Shown here one piece after another: positions 1 to 7,340 of a stretch of DNA of 20,715 nucleotides (the stretch's first letter is position 1; each line of letters opens with the position of its first letter). Made by a program: the position numbers and the translations under genes. Under the pieces are notes generated by a model. It had not been told where the DNA came from. It ran no database searches and saw only the letters and a list, made by a program, of their open reading frames with translations. Where the stretch lies: positions 1-20,715 of IMG/VR virus record IMGVR_UViG_3300031772_006809; one strand, 5' to 3'. This DNA is from a virus.

Positions 1-500
1 CCTCCCACAAGGCTCCGCTCCTTGATCTCGTCTGCCCGCCGTGCCTGTTCCCGACTGAGGGCGAGCCAGTGTTGCTTGTAGATCTCTACCTGCATCTGGA
101 GGGCCTCCACCGCCGCCTTCTTCGTGACCAGCGCGCGGGTCAGCTTTGTCAGAATAGGGTCGCTGTCAACCGACACGGCCTTGAGGACTTCCTTGACCTG
201 GCGCTTCTCGCTGGAGAGCTTACCCATGGCACGCCCCAGGAGGAGATCGTATATCGTCTCGAACGCGTGTAGGTCAATTGCTGCCATCCCTAGCAGCCTG
301 GTACTGTAGCCCTGCCAGCCTGACAGCCGTCCCATAAGCTGCCCGAGCTGGGTCGAGGTCAGTGCTGTGACGTCGTTAGGCCACTCGTACTCCTCCGCGA
401 GACCGGCAGGTCGTTTCGGCAGCGGCAGCCCACTCTTCTTGAGTAGTTCCTCGGCATGGCGAACCGCGTCTTGATAGCTCCAACCAACATCTGCGCGCAT
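1..500 (-). CDS. Unknown phage protein, 3' end cut off by window edge
   Basis: I read this gene directly from the minus strand; it stays open to the left edge, so about 166 codons are visible and the C-terminus is missing. The ATG at 498-500 follows AAAAGAGG with 9 bases of spacing. The frame is also open upstream to a GTG at 555-557, directly after the stop of the Cas4-like gene, so a 19-residue longer form is possible. The visible protein is helical and charged, with a conserved-looking stretch around residues 20-60 (LPLPKRP, then LTSTQLGQLMGRLSGW) and a likely coiled coil after residue 90. Small proteins of this look are common beside phage recombination genes, but I do not recognise a named family and assign no function. 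Confidence 0.75.
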   Translation of the reverse strand, partial: MRADVGWSYQDAVRHAEELLKKSGLPLPKRPAGLAEEYEWPNDVTALTSTQLGQLMGRLSGWQGYSTRLLGMAAIDLHAFETIYDLLLGRAMGKLSSEKRQVKEVLKAVSVDSDPILTKLTRALVTKKAAVEALQMQVEIYKQHWLALSREQARRADEIKERSLVG

Positions 501-557
501 CGCTTTTAGCCTCTTTTCGTAACCGGAAACGCAATGGCCTGCATCACGCCAACTCAC

Positions 558-1361
558 TCATCGTTTCGCCCTCTTCAGTCTGCGCGTGATCTCCTGAGCC
601 GCAGCCGCATCGCCGCCTTGAAGGCGAAAACAGAGTTCACGATGCCAGCAGGCACGGCAGGTCGGGTGGCTCCGCAAGAATGGAGCCTCGATCAGCCGTC
701 CCTCGACACACGCGACCTGCGCGACTTCCGCGTTGGCCAGCAGCTTGCGCCACATAGCCTCGTCGTAGGTGATCAGGTAGGTCTTGTACTCTTGCGTGTC
801 CTTGTCCTCGAACAGCAAGAACCCGTCCATCTTGATCGGGCACGCCCGCAGGTAGGTCAGCAACTGCCCGACGTACTTAGGGTGCAGCTTCGCCAGGCTG
901 TAGAGGTTCGAGCGCCCGTCACCTGGGGGCGGCAGTCGCTTGAAACCGCCGCTTGAGATACTCTTCAGGTCGCCCAGGAGTAGCTCGTTCTTGAGATCGG
1001 TAGGACGCCGGACGATGAGATCTGCTGTCCCGCCGACCATCAAGGGGTCGCGCATCGTCAGCTTGATATCCCACGCCCGAAGCATTCCCTGCTCAGCGAA
1101 GTAGGCAGTCCAGCGGATGTGCATAGACTTGCCGTTGTCGAAAATGCGCCCCAGGCGGGCCTCCACGGCAGACTTGTGCCCCAGAAGGCCAAACTGGATG
1201 CTACGCTGGCACGGATCGACCGCGCCGGACGGGTGGAGATGGCAGCTTGGTGCCCACCAATCCTCCGGCTGGCGCTTACTGAAGAACTCGTCCATAACCG
1301 GCGTCAGCCAGTCGCTCGCCGCGAGGCTGCGCATCAGGCCGAGCAAGCCGCCCTCAGCCAT
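558..1361 (-). CDS. Cas4/RecB-like PD-(D/E)XK nuclease with Fe-S cysteines
   Basis: This 267 aa protein is probably a DNA exonuclease of the Cas4/RecB/AddB type. The nuclease core is visible as D114 in GGTADLIV, then D131-x-K133 in LLLGDLKSI, then the QxxxY motif at Q166-Y170. Four cysteines, C51 in DPCQR and C235, C238 and C244 near the C-terminus, match the spacing of the Fe-S cluster known from Cas4 and AddB, in which one Cys precedes the nuclease core and three follow it. The ATG at 1361 overlaps the stop of the upstream nuclease gene by 8 bases (ATGGCTGA), and AAGGAG lies upstream. It sits downstream of recA, so a role in end resection for recombination or in host DNA breakdown is inferred. 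There are no adjacent CRISPR genes, so a role in spacer acquisition is not supported. Confidence 0.85.
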   Translation of the reverse strand: MAEGGLLGLMRSLAASDWLTPVMDEFFSKRQPEDWWAPSCHLHPSGAVDPCQRSIQFGLLGHKSAVEARLGRIFDNGKSMHIRWTAYFAEQGMLRAWDIKLTMRDPLMVGGTADLIVRRPTDLKNELLLGDLKSISSGGFKRLPPPGDGRSNLYSLAKLHPKYVGQLLTYLRACPIKMDGFLLFEDKDTQEYKTYLITYDEAMWRKLLANAEVAQVACVEGRLIEAPFLRSHPTCRACWHRELCFRLQGGDAAAAQEITRRLKRAKR

Positions 1362-1695
1362 TCCAGCCGTTCTCCTTTGCGCGCTGCCTTCGCTCGCGCA
1401 GCCTATCCTCCAGTGCCCCCGCGAAGAAGGGCTTGAGTCCGTACTCGATCAGCGCGCCCTCGTCCGCCATCATCTCCGCGTCAATGCGAAGGGTATGTAT
1501 CCCGAACGTCTCCCACAGCCAGTCATCCCGCCGAATATCCCGTGTAGTCCAGTGGCTCGGCCCGTCGTATTCGACGGCACAGTGGAGTTCCGGCAGGTAG
1601 ATATCCAAAGAGTACACCCCTGCCGGTTGCTCGGCGACCGTTACGTAGCCGAGATCACTGATGAGACTAATCAGTCTCTGTTGCGGTTTCGTCAT
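1354..1695 (-). CDS. Small DUF559/Vsr-like endonuclease-fold protein
   Basis: With the start at the ATG 1693-1695 the product is 113 aa. An upstream in-frame start at 1785 would add 30 Arg/Pro-rich residues lying wholly inside recA and is less likely. The core resembles the DUF559/Vsr branch of restriction-endonuclease folds: LDIYLPEL with D31, then AVEYDGPSHW with E42 and D44, then RRDDWLWETFGIHTLRI, the usual strand-helix-strand end of this family. Catalytic residues are probably D31 and E42. It overlaps the 3' end of recA by 29 bases and the start of the Cas4-like gene by 8 bases, so it is translationally embedded in the recombination cassette. It could nick mismatches, resolve junctions or be a stand-alone homing-type nuclease; the sequence does not decide between these. 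Confidence 0.75.
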   Translation of the reverse strand: MTKPQQRLISLISDLGYVTVAEQPAGVYSLDIYLPELHCAVEYDGPSHWTTRDIRRDDWLWETFGIHTLRIDAEMMADEGALIEYGLKPFFAGALEDRLRERRQRAKENGWNG

Positions 1696-2722
1696 CTCCG
1701 TCGGCGGCGGCTCCTGCAGGCGTCGTGCCTTCGAGGGCCTCGCGGACGGCGTCCCAGAGATGGGCTTTGACCTTCTCATTCTCATCTAGCCAAGCGATCA
1801 GCTTGGCCCTCCCGAAGAACTTTTGATCCCCGAACTCGTAGTGTGGGGGCCTCCCCTTGAGCAGCCCCAGGTCGACAGCGACGTCGACTAGCCCTGCCGT
1901 CAGCTCTAGGTGCCCGCTCTTGAAGTAGAACGGGATGGCACAGTGCTGGAAGGGCGGGGCCTGCTTGTTCTTTTCTGTGCGGAAGCCCATGTTGTATCCG
2001 ATGCGGCGCTGATCCTCACCCTTGCGCGGTGACTTCTCTGTTATCCAGCCCTCGCGGGTCACGCGGATGATACCCCACGCCCAGTATTGCTGCCCTACGC
2101 CTCCAGGCAGGGTCTCCCCCGCGCCCAGGCGCTGGCCACCAATCGACTGGCGTGTCTGGTTCGTGAACAAGATCACGCTGCGGGTGTTGGCATCGAGTAG
2201 GCGTCGACACCCCGCGTTGATCAGACGGGCCTGCCCGCCAACCACGATCTTCTCCATATCCTCTTCCGCCTCGGCGGTAGGCACCATCGCAGCGAGGCTG
2301 TCCACTACGATCAGATCGACTGCCTCCCTGGCTAGATCTAGGACGATGTCGAATGCGTCCTCTCCCCTCCCAGGCTGCGCCACCAGCAAGTGTGCAGTGT
2401 TGATGCCGACCTTACTGAACCACTCCTCGTTGTAGGACTTCTCCGCGTCGATGTAGGCCGCCGTCAAGTTCGCCGCCTGTGCCGCCTTGATCGCTAGCTG
2501 AGTCAAGTAGGTCTTGCCCACGGCGTAGCGCCCTATCACCAGGTAGAAGCGCCCGCGCGCGAGCCCCCCGCCGAGCATGTCGTCCAGCGGGGGAACCCCG
2601 AGCTTGATCTCCTTGAGCTTCAGTGACGAGTCGTTCCCGAACAGGAGGACGCTCTTCTTCCTCTTCTTGTTCACAGTCTCTCGTATCTCACGAAGCCGGT
2701 CGGTCGACTTTACCTCGGCCAT
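1667..2722 (-). CDS. recA: RecA/UvsX-like recombinase
   Basis: This 351 aa ATPase forms filaments on ssDNA and catalyses strand exchange in phage recombination and recombination-dependent replication. Walker A is GRYAVGKT at residues 64-71. The segment YIDAEKSYNEEW at 90-101 holds the catalytic Glu (E94). Walker B is DLIVVDSLAAMVP with D141. FTNQTRQSIGG around 186-196 is the RecA sensor/L2 start. The C-terminus is short and acidic (DGDDETATETD), like the regulatory tail of RecA proteins. Walker A differs from the bacterial GPESSGKT, so this is a divergent phage type closer to UvsX-like proteins. AAGGAAGG precedes the ATG at 2722. The start overlaps the zinc-ribbon gene by 35 bases. Confidence 0.93.
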   Translation of the reverse strand: MAEVKSTDRLREIRETVNKKRKKSVLLFGNDSSLKLKEIKLGVPPLDDMLGGGLARGRFYLVIGRYAVGKTYLTQLAIKAAQAANLTAAYIDAEKSYNEEWFSKVGINTAHLLVAQPGRGEDAFDIVLDLAREAVDLIVVDSLAAMVPTAEAEEDMEKIVVGGQARLINAGCRRLLDANTRSVILFTNQTRQSIGGQRLGAGETLPGGVGQQYWAWGIIRVTREGWITEKSPRKGEDQRRIGYNMGFRTEKNKQAPPFQHCAIPFYFKSGHLELTAGLVDVAVDLGLLKGRPPHYEFGDQKFFGRAKLIAWLDENEKVKAHLWDAVREALEGTTPAGAAADGDDETATETD

Positions 2723-2909
2723 CCTTCACCTTCCTTGCGCGCGCCAACTCGTCATACGTGCGCGGAGAGACCACGAAGTTGCGGCTCGTGTGACAGACAC
2801 GGCAGTCGCCCGTCAAGGCGATGCCTGGTGGCTCAGTGTATTCATTGCACGTTCGCAAACGCGTCATTGTCCGTGACTGCTTGCAGACATCACAGTGAGC
2901 GGAGATCAT
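2688..2909 (-). CDS. Small zinc-ribbon-like protein
   Basis: This 73 aa protein carries two CxxC pairs, C6/C9 and C36/C39, spaced as in a zinc ribbon, followed by a basic C-terminal tail rich in Lys and Arg. That pattern suggests nucleic-acid or protein binding, but no named family is recognised. The ATG at 2909 overlaps the TGA of the upstream 219 aa gene as ATGA, so the two are probably coupled in translation. The 3' end overlaps the start of recA by 35 bases. The setting in the recombination cassette suggests an accessory factor for replication or recombination; this is inference only. Confidence 0.7.
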   Translation of the reverse strand: MISAHCDVCKQSRTMTRLRTCNEYTEPPGIALTGDCRVCHTSRNFVVSPRTYDELARARKVKDGRGKVDRPAS

Positions 2910-3565
2910 TCTCCGGCGGCCTTCCGCGCCATCGCCGCGATCGTGTTGATGTTGACCTTGGCCTTCTCCGTGAATGCCTCCAGCGCGGCAACGCGCTCGG
3001 TCAGGCTCGTGCCGGTTTCGGACTCGATTATCTTGTCGTCCACCAGCTCACCGATGGTGTCGTTGATCCGCACGAACGCGATGACTCCGGCGTCTAGCGC
3101 CATCTTGACCTGGGCCGCGACATCGCCATAGGGGTCGATGCCCTTAATCGCCAAAGCAGGCCGGATGTTCCCGAACTGGGCCGAAGGGATCGTCGCACCC
3201 AGATCAACATCGACTCGCAGATCGGGGTACCTCGCGGGGTTTGGCTTCGCGCCCACATCTGCCGTCAGCTTGTGCGACGGGAACTTCCCTGGGTTCGCGG
3301 GCTTCGCGCCCTCCTCTACAGACTCCCCCACACTACGAGGCTTTGTCTCCTCGAGCGGCAGGACAACCTGCTCAGCCGTGTCTGCTGGTGCCTCCGGCTG
3401 GGCCTTACCAGCGGAGGTCGGGGTCTTCGGCGGGGGTGCTTTCGGCGTCGGTGCCGAGGTCGACGAGGTCTTCGCCTGCAGCGGGGGTGCTCCTTCGGGG
3501 GGCGGCTGCTTCATGAGCCGTTCGCGAAGTGTCTCCCGTGGGGTCGGTGTCTCCGGTGCGTCCAT
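2906..3565 (-). CDS. Unknown 219 aa phage protein with low-complexity N-terminus
   Basis: The ATG at 3563-3565 follows GGAGGA at good distance, so I accept this start even though it places the first 161 bases inside the upstream gene in another frame. Residues 1-75 are low-complexity, rich in Pro, Ala, Thr and Lys, and probably disordered. Residues about 110-185 look folded (RYPDLRVDVDLGATIPSAQF, then KGIDPYGDVAAQVKMALDAG). The end is helical and could be a coiled coil (TERVAALEAFTEKAK). The pattern of a beta segment, then a helix with repeated Ala, resembles small conserved phage proteins found in replication regions, but I cannot name the family. A later ATG at 3514 lacks a ribosome site. 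The gene ends in an ATGA overlap with the zinc-ribbon gene. Confidence 0.75.
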   Translation of the reverse strand: MDAPETPTPRETLRERLMKQPPPEGAPPLQAKTSSTSAPTPKAPPPKTPTSAGKAQPEAPADTAEQVVLPLEETKPRSVGESVEEGAKPANPGKFPSHKLTADVGAKPNPARYPDLRVDVDLGATIPSAQFGNIRPALAIKGIDPYGDVAAQVKMALDAGVIAFVRINDTIGELVDDKIIESETGTSLTERVAALEAFTEKAKVNINTIAAMARKAAGE

Positions 3566-4187
3566 ATGCTACATCCTCCAGCGAAGCCAGCGTCGGGATG
3601 ACGCTAGCGATGTCAGCGCGGAACGGGGCGGGAGCGTCCGCGATAAAGCTATACTCGGTCGCCAGCTTCTCGCCCGACCGGACTAGGGTGTAATCGCGAT
3701 CCGTGATGGAGTTCAGCCGAATGTAATAGGTGTCCATAACCTTCGCCAGGCGTGACCCTGCCAGCAAAAGCCGAGGGGCCTCGACCGGCTCGCGATAGCA
3801 AACCTGGTTGCCAAAGATAACCTGCTCCCACGGCTTCGTTCCGGCGCGCGTAGAGGGGTTCTGCGTGACGTGGTCGATGAAGTAGACCCACAGCCAGTAG
3901 AGAGAGAGAAGCCGCGCCCGCTCAGAGTCATCCTTCATGCTGGCGCAAACCTCGCATGTCTCATCCTCCGTGCAGAGGATGGGATCGCCTACCCGAAACT
4001 TCCCCGTCGACGTGGGAATCTGCAAGCGGTGGAATTTGCCCACCACAAAGTCCGTCTGCTCGGTTAGGACTCTGATCTTAGCGGCCTCCCCGCTCGCACG
4101 CAAGATGAGATAGCGACTAGGGCCAAAGTCCTGCGACTGCCTATTCAGATACTCTTGTAGGGCTTCGCGCCCATGACTAACAGGCAA
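3405..4187 (-). CDS. Candidate zinc-containing ssDNA-binding protein (gp32-like pattern)
   Basis: This 260 aa protein starts at TTG 4185-4187, chosen because AAGGAGG stands 6 bases upstream. It shows H53 (KFHRL), then C72, C78 and C81 (ILCTEDETCEVC), a His-Cys-x5-Cys-x2-Cys set resembling the zinc site in the core of T4 gp32. The middle is rich in aromatic and beta segments (SLYWLWVYFIDHV, YYIRLNSI), as in OB-fold proteins. The last 60 residues are low-complexity and end acidic (EDLVDLGTDAESTPAEDPDLRW), like the partner-binding tails of single-stranded DNA-binding proteins. No other SSB is visible among the replication genes, which supports the call. The evidence is pattern-based, and a different zinc protein remains possible. 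The 3' end overlaps the next gene by 161 bases. Confidence 0.55.
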   Translation of the reverse strand: MPVSHGREALQEYLNRQSQDFGPSRYLILRASGEAAKIRVLTEQTDFVVGKFHRLQIPTSTGKFRVGDPILCTEDETCEVCASMKDDSERARLLSLYWLWVYFIDHVTQNPSTRAGTKPWEQVIFGNQVCYREPVEAPRLLLAGSRLAKVMDTYYIRLNSITDRDYTLVRSGEKLATEYSFIADAPAPFRADIASVIPTLASLEDVAYGRTGDTDPTGDTSRTAHEAAAPRRSTPAAGEDLVDLGTDAESTPAEDPDLRW

Positions 4188-4671
4188 GGGTTGCCTCCTT
4201 TCGCTTTTCTAAGAATCTGCGAATCTCGTCTCTGGCGCGGTAGAACCGCCGGTGATCCGATTTGGTGTCGAATGCAGCGCGGGCACCGCGATTGCCATTC
4301 TCTAAGATGACCTGGATGAACCGGATCGCGTCCTTGCTCAGGCCCGCGCGCTCCAGATCGATCTGGAACTCTGCGTCTTCCAGGTTGCGCTCCGAGGAGC
4401 TGCTAGGCACGAACTCGGCCCTTTCCTCCAGGGCGGTGCGGCCCGCGTTTCGGCGGGCTGACCGATGCATGTCGAGCACGCAGTTGCGCGCCACCATCCT
4501 GAAGTATACAGGAAGTGGATGGCTCAGATAGGGAGTTTTCGTGACGATTTCGTTGAGTTTTATCAGCAGTGCCTGCTCGACGTCGTCGGCATCGAGCCCC
4601 ATCGAGGGAGCCACGTTGCACCAATAGCTGATAAAGGGCCTACACTGTGCTGTGGCCTTGTCAAACGTCAT
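4177..4671 (-). CDS. Sigma-70-like RNA polymerase factor
   Basis: This 164 aa protein resembles an ECF-type sigma factor. Residues 22-75 match region 2: an acidic GLDADDVEQALLIKL segment, then YFRMVARNCVLDMHRSARR, which looks like the -10 recognition and melting helix with its Arg-rich end. Residues about 110-157 (LSKDAIRFIQVILENGNRG, then RRFYRARDEIRRFLEK) could form a region-4 helix-turn-helix, though it is divergent. It may redirect host RNA polymerase to phage promoters. AAGGAGG stands 9 bases before the ATG at 4671, and a candidate promoter lies immediately upstream, so it may be separately regulated. The 3' end overlaps the next gene by 11 bases. Some phage sigma-like proteins are degenerate, and activity is not certain. 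Confidence 0.7.
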   Translation of the reverse strand: MTFDKATAQCRPFISYWCNVAPSMGLDADDVEQALLIKLNEIVTKTPYLSHPLPVYFRMVARNCVLDMHRSARRNAGRTALEERAEFVPSSSSERNLEDAEFQIDLERAGLSKDAIRFIQVILENGNRGARAAFDTKSDHRRFYRARDEIRRFLEKRKEATLAC

Positions 4672-4694
4672 CTGACATCGCCTCCTTCACGGAC

Positions 4695-4723
4695 AGCATA
4701 AGCCTTGCTCGCCAACAAGTCAA
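4695..4723 (-). promoter_or_regulatory. Candidate sigma-70 promoter for the sigma-like gene
   Basis: On the minus strand TTGACT (4718-4723) and TATGCT (4695-4700) are separated by exactly 17 bases. This matches 5 of 6 and 4 of 6 consensus positions. It lies in the 48-base gap between the primase stop and the sigma-like start, one of the few gaps in this module. Transcription would begin near 4688 and give a short leader that holds the AAGGAGG site. Confidence 0.55.
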
Positions 4724-5610
4724 GCATCTGGCACCCACAAAGTCGACGCCTTTTCTAGGGATTCGGCGATTTCGCTGCACGTGCACTCGCAGGGGTCTTT
4801 GTGTGGCAACGCAGCCACACCCGCCCTGCCCCGCAGCAACTTGGTGCCCCGCTTCGCCGCGTCGTGCCCCGCCTTGTCCTGGTCGAAGCACAGCGTAACC
4901 CGCAGGCTTCGTGCGTTGACCCGTTCGGCCTGGGCTTTGCTCATGGACATCCCCAGGATGGCCGCCGCTGTGCGGAAGCCGCACTGGTGCATCCACATGG
5001 CGTCCAAGGGGCCTTCCACCAAGATCACAGGTGCGTCCTGCAACCAGTCGATGTGATCCCAGCCGAACAGGATGAGCGACTTCGGCATATGAGGGGTGTA
5101 CTCGTACTTCGGGTAGCCCTCCGGAACCGGCGGCACGTGCCGATAGATCAGGCCAACGGTATCTCCCTCCCAGATGACAGGGATGACAACCGCCTGCCGC
5201 GCCAAGTCCCAGCCCACCTTCCAGGCCCTGAGTGTGTCAGGGGTAAAGCCCCGCTCGATCATGTAGTGGTGTGTCTTGCCCTCGATGTAGAAGAACTCCG
5301 GCGGGCCGACGACTTCCTTCTCCTCCCCCACCGTCAGGATGGGCGATTCTGGCATGGTGCTCACATTGGACTCGCTGTCGATCCAGTATTGTGCAGTCTT
5401 GTAGCTGCACCCAAGGATGCGCTGCACCAACGTGAGCAAGCCACCCCCGCCGCAGCCGGTGTAGCAAGTCCAGGCACCCGTGACCGTGTTAATGGCAAAG
5501 CTGGGGCGGTGGTCGTCATGCAAAGGACAGAGCCCGATCAGCTCGTTGTCGGACTCGCTCGTGATGTCGAGCCCTAGCCGCCTGACTGCCTGGCGAACGT
5601 TAATCTGCAT
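4720..5610 (-). CDS. DNA primase with CHC2 zinc finger and TOPRIM domain
   Basis: This 296 aa protein makes RNA primers for phage replication. The zinc finger is C28-P-L-H31 with C49 and C53, in the order known for DnaG and T7 gp4 primases (CPLHDDHRPSF, then WTCYTGC). The TOPRIM domain follows: E199 and D203 in VILVEGPLDAMWM, then D243 and D245 in LCFDQDKAG. It lacks a fused helicase, and the DnaB-type helicase is encoded just upstream with an 11-base overlap (ATGCAGATTAA), so the two probably work as a pair. The ATG at 5610 has GGAGGAG about 10 bases upstream. It is shorter than bacterial DnaG, with no clear helicase-binding C-terminal domain, as in many phage primases. Confidence 0.9.
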   Translation of the reverse strand: MQINVRQAVRRLGLDITSESDNELIGLCPLHDDHRPSFAINTVTGAWTCYTGCGGGGLLTLVQRILGCSYKTAQYWIDSESNVSTMPESPILTVGEEKEVVGPPEFFYIEGKTHHYMIERGFTPDTLRAWKVGWDLARQAVVIPVIWEGDTVGLIYRHVPPVPEGYPKYEYTPHMPKSLILFGWDHIDWLQDAPVILVEGPLDAMWMHQCGFRTAAAILGMSMSKAQAERVNARSLRVTLCFDQDKAGHDAAKRGTKLLRGRAGVAALPHKDPCECTCSEIAESLEKASTLWVPDA

Positions 5611-6898
5611 CGCGCGACATCTCCTCCCGCAGCTCCTCCGCAGATATCTGCCGGATATCCCCGATGTCTACATCCCAGTAAAGGTGCACACGGATCGTAA
5701 TCGGCTCGCCGTCCCGCGTCTTAGGCACCTTTAGGTAGCGCATGTGCTGCTGACGCGGCGGCATCGCCAAAGCGAAAACGCGGTCGCTGTCCTCCATCAA
5801 GGACTTACCATAGGCACCGTGCTGGAGATCGGGCTCCGCACCAGTCGCCTTCATTGCCTCGCGGACGACCTGCATGCCGACGATGATCACCATCCCGTTT
5901 CGCTGGGCCAGCCCTTTTAGCATTTGACCAGCCTCGGCGATGACCTTCCACTGCTCATCCTTGGTGCCACCAATGAGATGGAAGCCGTCGATCACCAGCA
6001 TGTCAGGTCGGTGCGCAGCAACGAGCGCAGCAATATCCTTGAGAGCAAACTTGCCTGATGGAGTATCAGTGCTGTCCACCGTAACCCAGCGGTGCTCACC
6101 ACTCAAGGCTCCCAGCCACTTGTCGTAGAGTTCGAGATCAATCGAGCCGTTTATCAGCGCCTTGTTGCTGATCGTCACGCCGTTAAGCTGTGCTAGAATG
6201 GAGTCCATACGGAATTCGGTCTTTCGCTTGCTCATCTCCGGCGAGATGTAAAGGATACGCCTTCCGTTGTTGTAGGCAACGCAAGCGAAGAAGTTTAACA
6301 ACCACGACTTGCCAATGGTGCTTCGGCCTATGATCGTGATCAACTCGGCGGGTTCCCAGCCAACGCCGGTCTCGTCGAACAGCGGCAGGCCCGTCGGTAT
6401 CCCGATGATCTCTCCGCGCGCCCGCATCTCGCTGCGGCCCTTCACATCTGCAAGGCGCTCCCTCGCGCCCGCATCGCTGTAGCCCACATGCTCGGACGCC
6501 CCCGCCTGCAGGTGGGAGAGCCCCGTGATCACCTTCTCGATGGCGTCCTCGGGCTCACCATACCACAGCTCGGTCATCTGCTCCTGCATCGTGAACTGCC
6601 CCTTGCGGATCAGTTCCTGCTTCCGTAGCGTCCGCGCCAGGGAATCGACATCGGTGACGGTCTTGTCCGGCGTGAACTGGTAGATCGTCAGCAACTCGCT
6701 ATCGCTCGGAGGCAGTTCCGTCTCCAAGATGCGCCGCTCGATGTAGGTAAAGAGATCGCGGTAGGCAGGCTGGGAGAACGAATCCGCCGAGACGTTTGCA
6801 CGCCGGAGTTTTGTCAGGTCGCTCGTCGTCCGGAGTGCGGAGAGAAGAAGCCGCTCAACTACTTCAGGAGCGACTTGTGTGGGCGGAAGGTTGTCCAA
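5600..6898 (-). CDS. dnaB: Replicative DnaB-type helicase
   Basis: This 432 aa protein is the likely fork helicase. The C-terminal RecA-like ATPase shows the entry motif GIPTGLPLFDE at about 166-176, Walker A GRSTIGKS at 191-198, ISPEMSK at 218-224, Walker B MLVIDGFHLI with D304, GMQV at 341-344 where DnaB has its sensor motif, and the late AYGKSLMEDSDRV segment. The N-terminal 130 residues are helical, as in the DnaB collar. I chose the TTG at 6896-6898 because GGAGG precedes it at 6 bases; this gives a 35-base overlap with the gene before it. The primase follows with an 11-base overlap. No recognisable loader is nearby, although the unknown gene upstream is a candidate by position. Confidence 0.9.
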   Translation of the reverse strand: MDNLPPTQVAPEVVERLLLSALRTTSDLTKLRRANVSADSFSQPAYRDLFTYIERRILETELPPSDSELLTIYQFTPDKTVTDVDSLARTLRKQELIRKGQFTMQEQMTELWYGEPEDAIEKVITGLSHLQAGASEHVGYSDAGARERLADVKGRSEMRARGEIIGIPTGLPLFDETGVGWEPAELITIIGRSTIGKSWLLNFFACVAYNNGRRILYISPEMSKRKTEFRMDSILAQLNGVTISNKALINGSIDLELYDKWLGALSGEHRWVTVDSTDTPSGKFALKDIAALVAAHRPDMLVIDGFHLIGGTKDEQWKVIAEAGQMLKGLAQRNGMVIIVGMQVVREAMKATGAEPDLQHGAYGKSLMEDSDRVFALAMPPRQQHMRYLKVPKTRDGEPITIRVHLYWDVDIGDIRQISAEELREEMSRDAD

Positions 6899-7340
6899 GG
6901 AAGGCCTCCAACAGCTTGTCTAGCTCGGCCTTTGCCGCTGCTGCCGACTGGGTATCGTCGGCCTCTACTGCATCCTCCCAGGACGCTAGCGGGAGATAGC
7001 AGAGTTGGCGCAGATGGGCGTCCGCCACGTAGTAGGCCAAGTAGGCGTAGCGCCCCATGCCCGCAGGCATCTTGTAGTCGGAGTGCAAGCGCGAGTAGGC
7101 CCGCACGTCCAGGGTGTTCCAGACCTCCCCGCCCATGTCTAGCTCCCGCGCATCCATTGCCTGCAACAGAACGAACGTGACGTCGTAGGGATCGGGGTAG
7201 TCGGACAGAATCTCACGGATGAGCTTCTCTACCGTGGTAAAGCGAAACGTGCCCCCGCCCAGGTTGTCGTGGAGTCGCCGGAGCACGCCCGCGATGTCCG
7301 TCGCGGTCTTGAGCGCAGCGGGATACGCTGAGATCACCAT
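6864..7340 (-). CDS. Unknown helical protein upstream of the helicase
   Basis: This 158 aa protein has no motif I recognise. It is mostly helical, with a Tyr-rich central part (VRAYSRLHSDYKMPAGMGRYAYLAYYVADA) and an Ala- and acid-rich C-terminal helix. Its ATG lies inside the end of the upstream gene (7-base overlap, ATGGTGA), and its 3' end overlaps the helicase start by 35 bases, so the three are translated together. Phage helicase loaders often sit next to the helicase and are of similar size, so a loader role is possible by position only. No ATP-binding motif is present, which rules out a DnaC-type loader. Confidence 0.65.
   Translation of the reverse strand: MVISAYPAALKTATDIAGVLRRLHDNLGGGTFRFTTVEKLIREILSDYPDPYDVTFVLLQAMDARELDMGGEVWNTLDVRAYSRLHSDYKMPAGMGRYAYLAYYVADAHLRQLCYLPLASWEDAVEADDTQSAAAAKAELDKLLEAFLGQPSAHTSRS

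Noticed and set aside
558-1361. Cas4-like gene as a sign of a CRISPR system
   Set aside because: There are no repeats or other cas genes; Cas4-like nucleases are common in phage recombination modules.
1663-1678. GAGACT/AGTCTC hairpin at the recA stop, as a terminator
   Set aside because: It is a short 6-bp stem with no T-run and lies inside the coding region of the next gene.
4661-4678. Five-codon mini-ORF ahead of the sigma-like gene
   Set aside because: GGAGG is only 2 bases from its ATG but 9 bases from the ATG of the sigma-like gene, so the ribosome site serves the latter.
4801-5577. Plus-strand open frame of 258 codons
   Set aside because: It lies opposite the primase, whose zinc finger and TOPRIM motifs are unambiguous.
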